Assembly (NCBI GenBank): GCA_022710245.1
Contig: JAKLHH010000634.1
Location: 1 to 5,304 of the forward strand
From: Myxococcota bacterium
GTDB taxonomy: Bacteria; Myxococcota; Polyangia; GCA-2747355; JAKLHH01
DNA: 5,304 nt
Reading direction: 5' to 3'
The notes beneath the pieces were generated by a model. The model ran no database searches. It was given only the letters and a program-made list of their open reading frames with translations, and was not told where the DNA came from. A program made the position numbers and the translations under genes. Positions 5,257-5,304 of this stretch are shown here, piece by piece; within the stretch, counting starts at the first letter, position 1, and every line of letters starts with the position of its first letter.

Positions 5257-5304
5257 GTGCAGGTCCTCTGTCATAGCTGCGGGACGCGCTACCAGATCGC
5301 GGAC
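5257..5304 (+). CDS. MJ0042-type zinc-ribbon protein, N-terminal fragment, cut by window edge
   Basis: Sixteen codons from the GTG at 5257 give (M)QVLCHSCGTRYQIAD and continue past the window. This fits the opening knuckle of the MJ0042 zinc-ribbon family (M-x-V-x-C-x-x-C-x-[TA]-x-Y-x-[IVL]-x-D), whose second CxxC would follow about 20 residues later, outside the window. Such N-terminal ribbons often precede long disordered, GYF, TPR or membrane segments in delta-proteobacterial proteins, so the function of the whole protein cannot be stated. The GTG start matches the usual family N-terminus. An in-frame TTG sits one codon upstream, and no ATG or GTG is in frame in the preceding ~70 bp. The gene is divergent from the transketolase operon. 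Confidence 0.75.
   Translation, partial: MQVLCHSCGTRYQIAD

Noticed and set aside
1..5304. CRISPR arrays, tRNA/rRNA genes, insertion sequences, attachment sites
   Set aside because: No multi-unit spaced repeats, no tRNA cloverleaf or rRNA sequence, and no transposase or integrase sequence were seen. The only non-coding repeat is the two-copy 95-bp tandem.

Overview
The window is a very GC-rich bacterial chromosome segment. Its gene style suggests Myxococcota or a related delta-proteobacterial lineage: a Cys-rich secreted lipoprotein with an Asp/Gly/Pro-rich tether, an N-terminal MJ0042-type zinc ribbon protein and frequent GTG starts. That assignment is inferred from style only; there is no rRNA or marker gene to confirm it.

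Layout, left to right. (1) Positions 1-45, minus strand: the first 15 codons of a Y-family DNA polymerase (DinB, Pol IV), running off the left edge. (2) Positions 46-153: a short divergent promoter region with an array of GTCGTG/CACGAC half-sites. (3) Positions 154-2013, plus strand: a 619-residue predicted lipoprotein built from four copies of a ~140-residue module, each with four equivalently placed cysteines. (4) Positions 2014-2230: a convergent intergenic region filled almost completely by a perfect 93-bp sequence present twice in tandem (period 95 bp), each copy able to fold into a long stem-loop. (5) Positions 2231-5070, minus strand: a two-gene operon. The promoter-proximal gene (618 aa) fuses a ribokinase-like PfkB domain to the thiamine-diphosphate-binding N-terminal half of transketolase. 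The second gene (328 aa) overlaps it by 4 bp (ATGA) and encodes the C-terminal half of transketolase. (6) Positions 5071-5256: a divergent intergenic region with a dyad and a good sigma70-like promoter for the rightward gene. (7) Positions 5257-5304, plus strand: the first 16 codons of a zinc-ribbon protein, running off the right edge.

The main discovery candidate is the fusion gene. Its kinase half keeps the ribokinase fold landmarks and most substrate-binding residues, but the catalytic/anion-hole motif (normally D-T-x-[GA]-A-G-D) reads D-S-N-V-A-S-S, so the catalytic aspartate is a serine. I infer a pseudo-ribokinase domain fixed to a split transketolase, plausibly acting as a sugar- or nucleotide-responsive regulatory or structural module rather than as a kinase. 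The transketolase halves look intact: the TPP GDG...N motif is in the fusion and the catalytic Glu is in the downstream subunit, so the two proteins together should form one transketolase-type enzyme of pentose phosphate or related sugar-phosphate metabolism. The flanking genes (DNA repair, envelope lipoprotein, zinc-ribbon protein) have no evident functional link to it.
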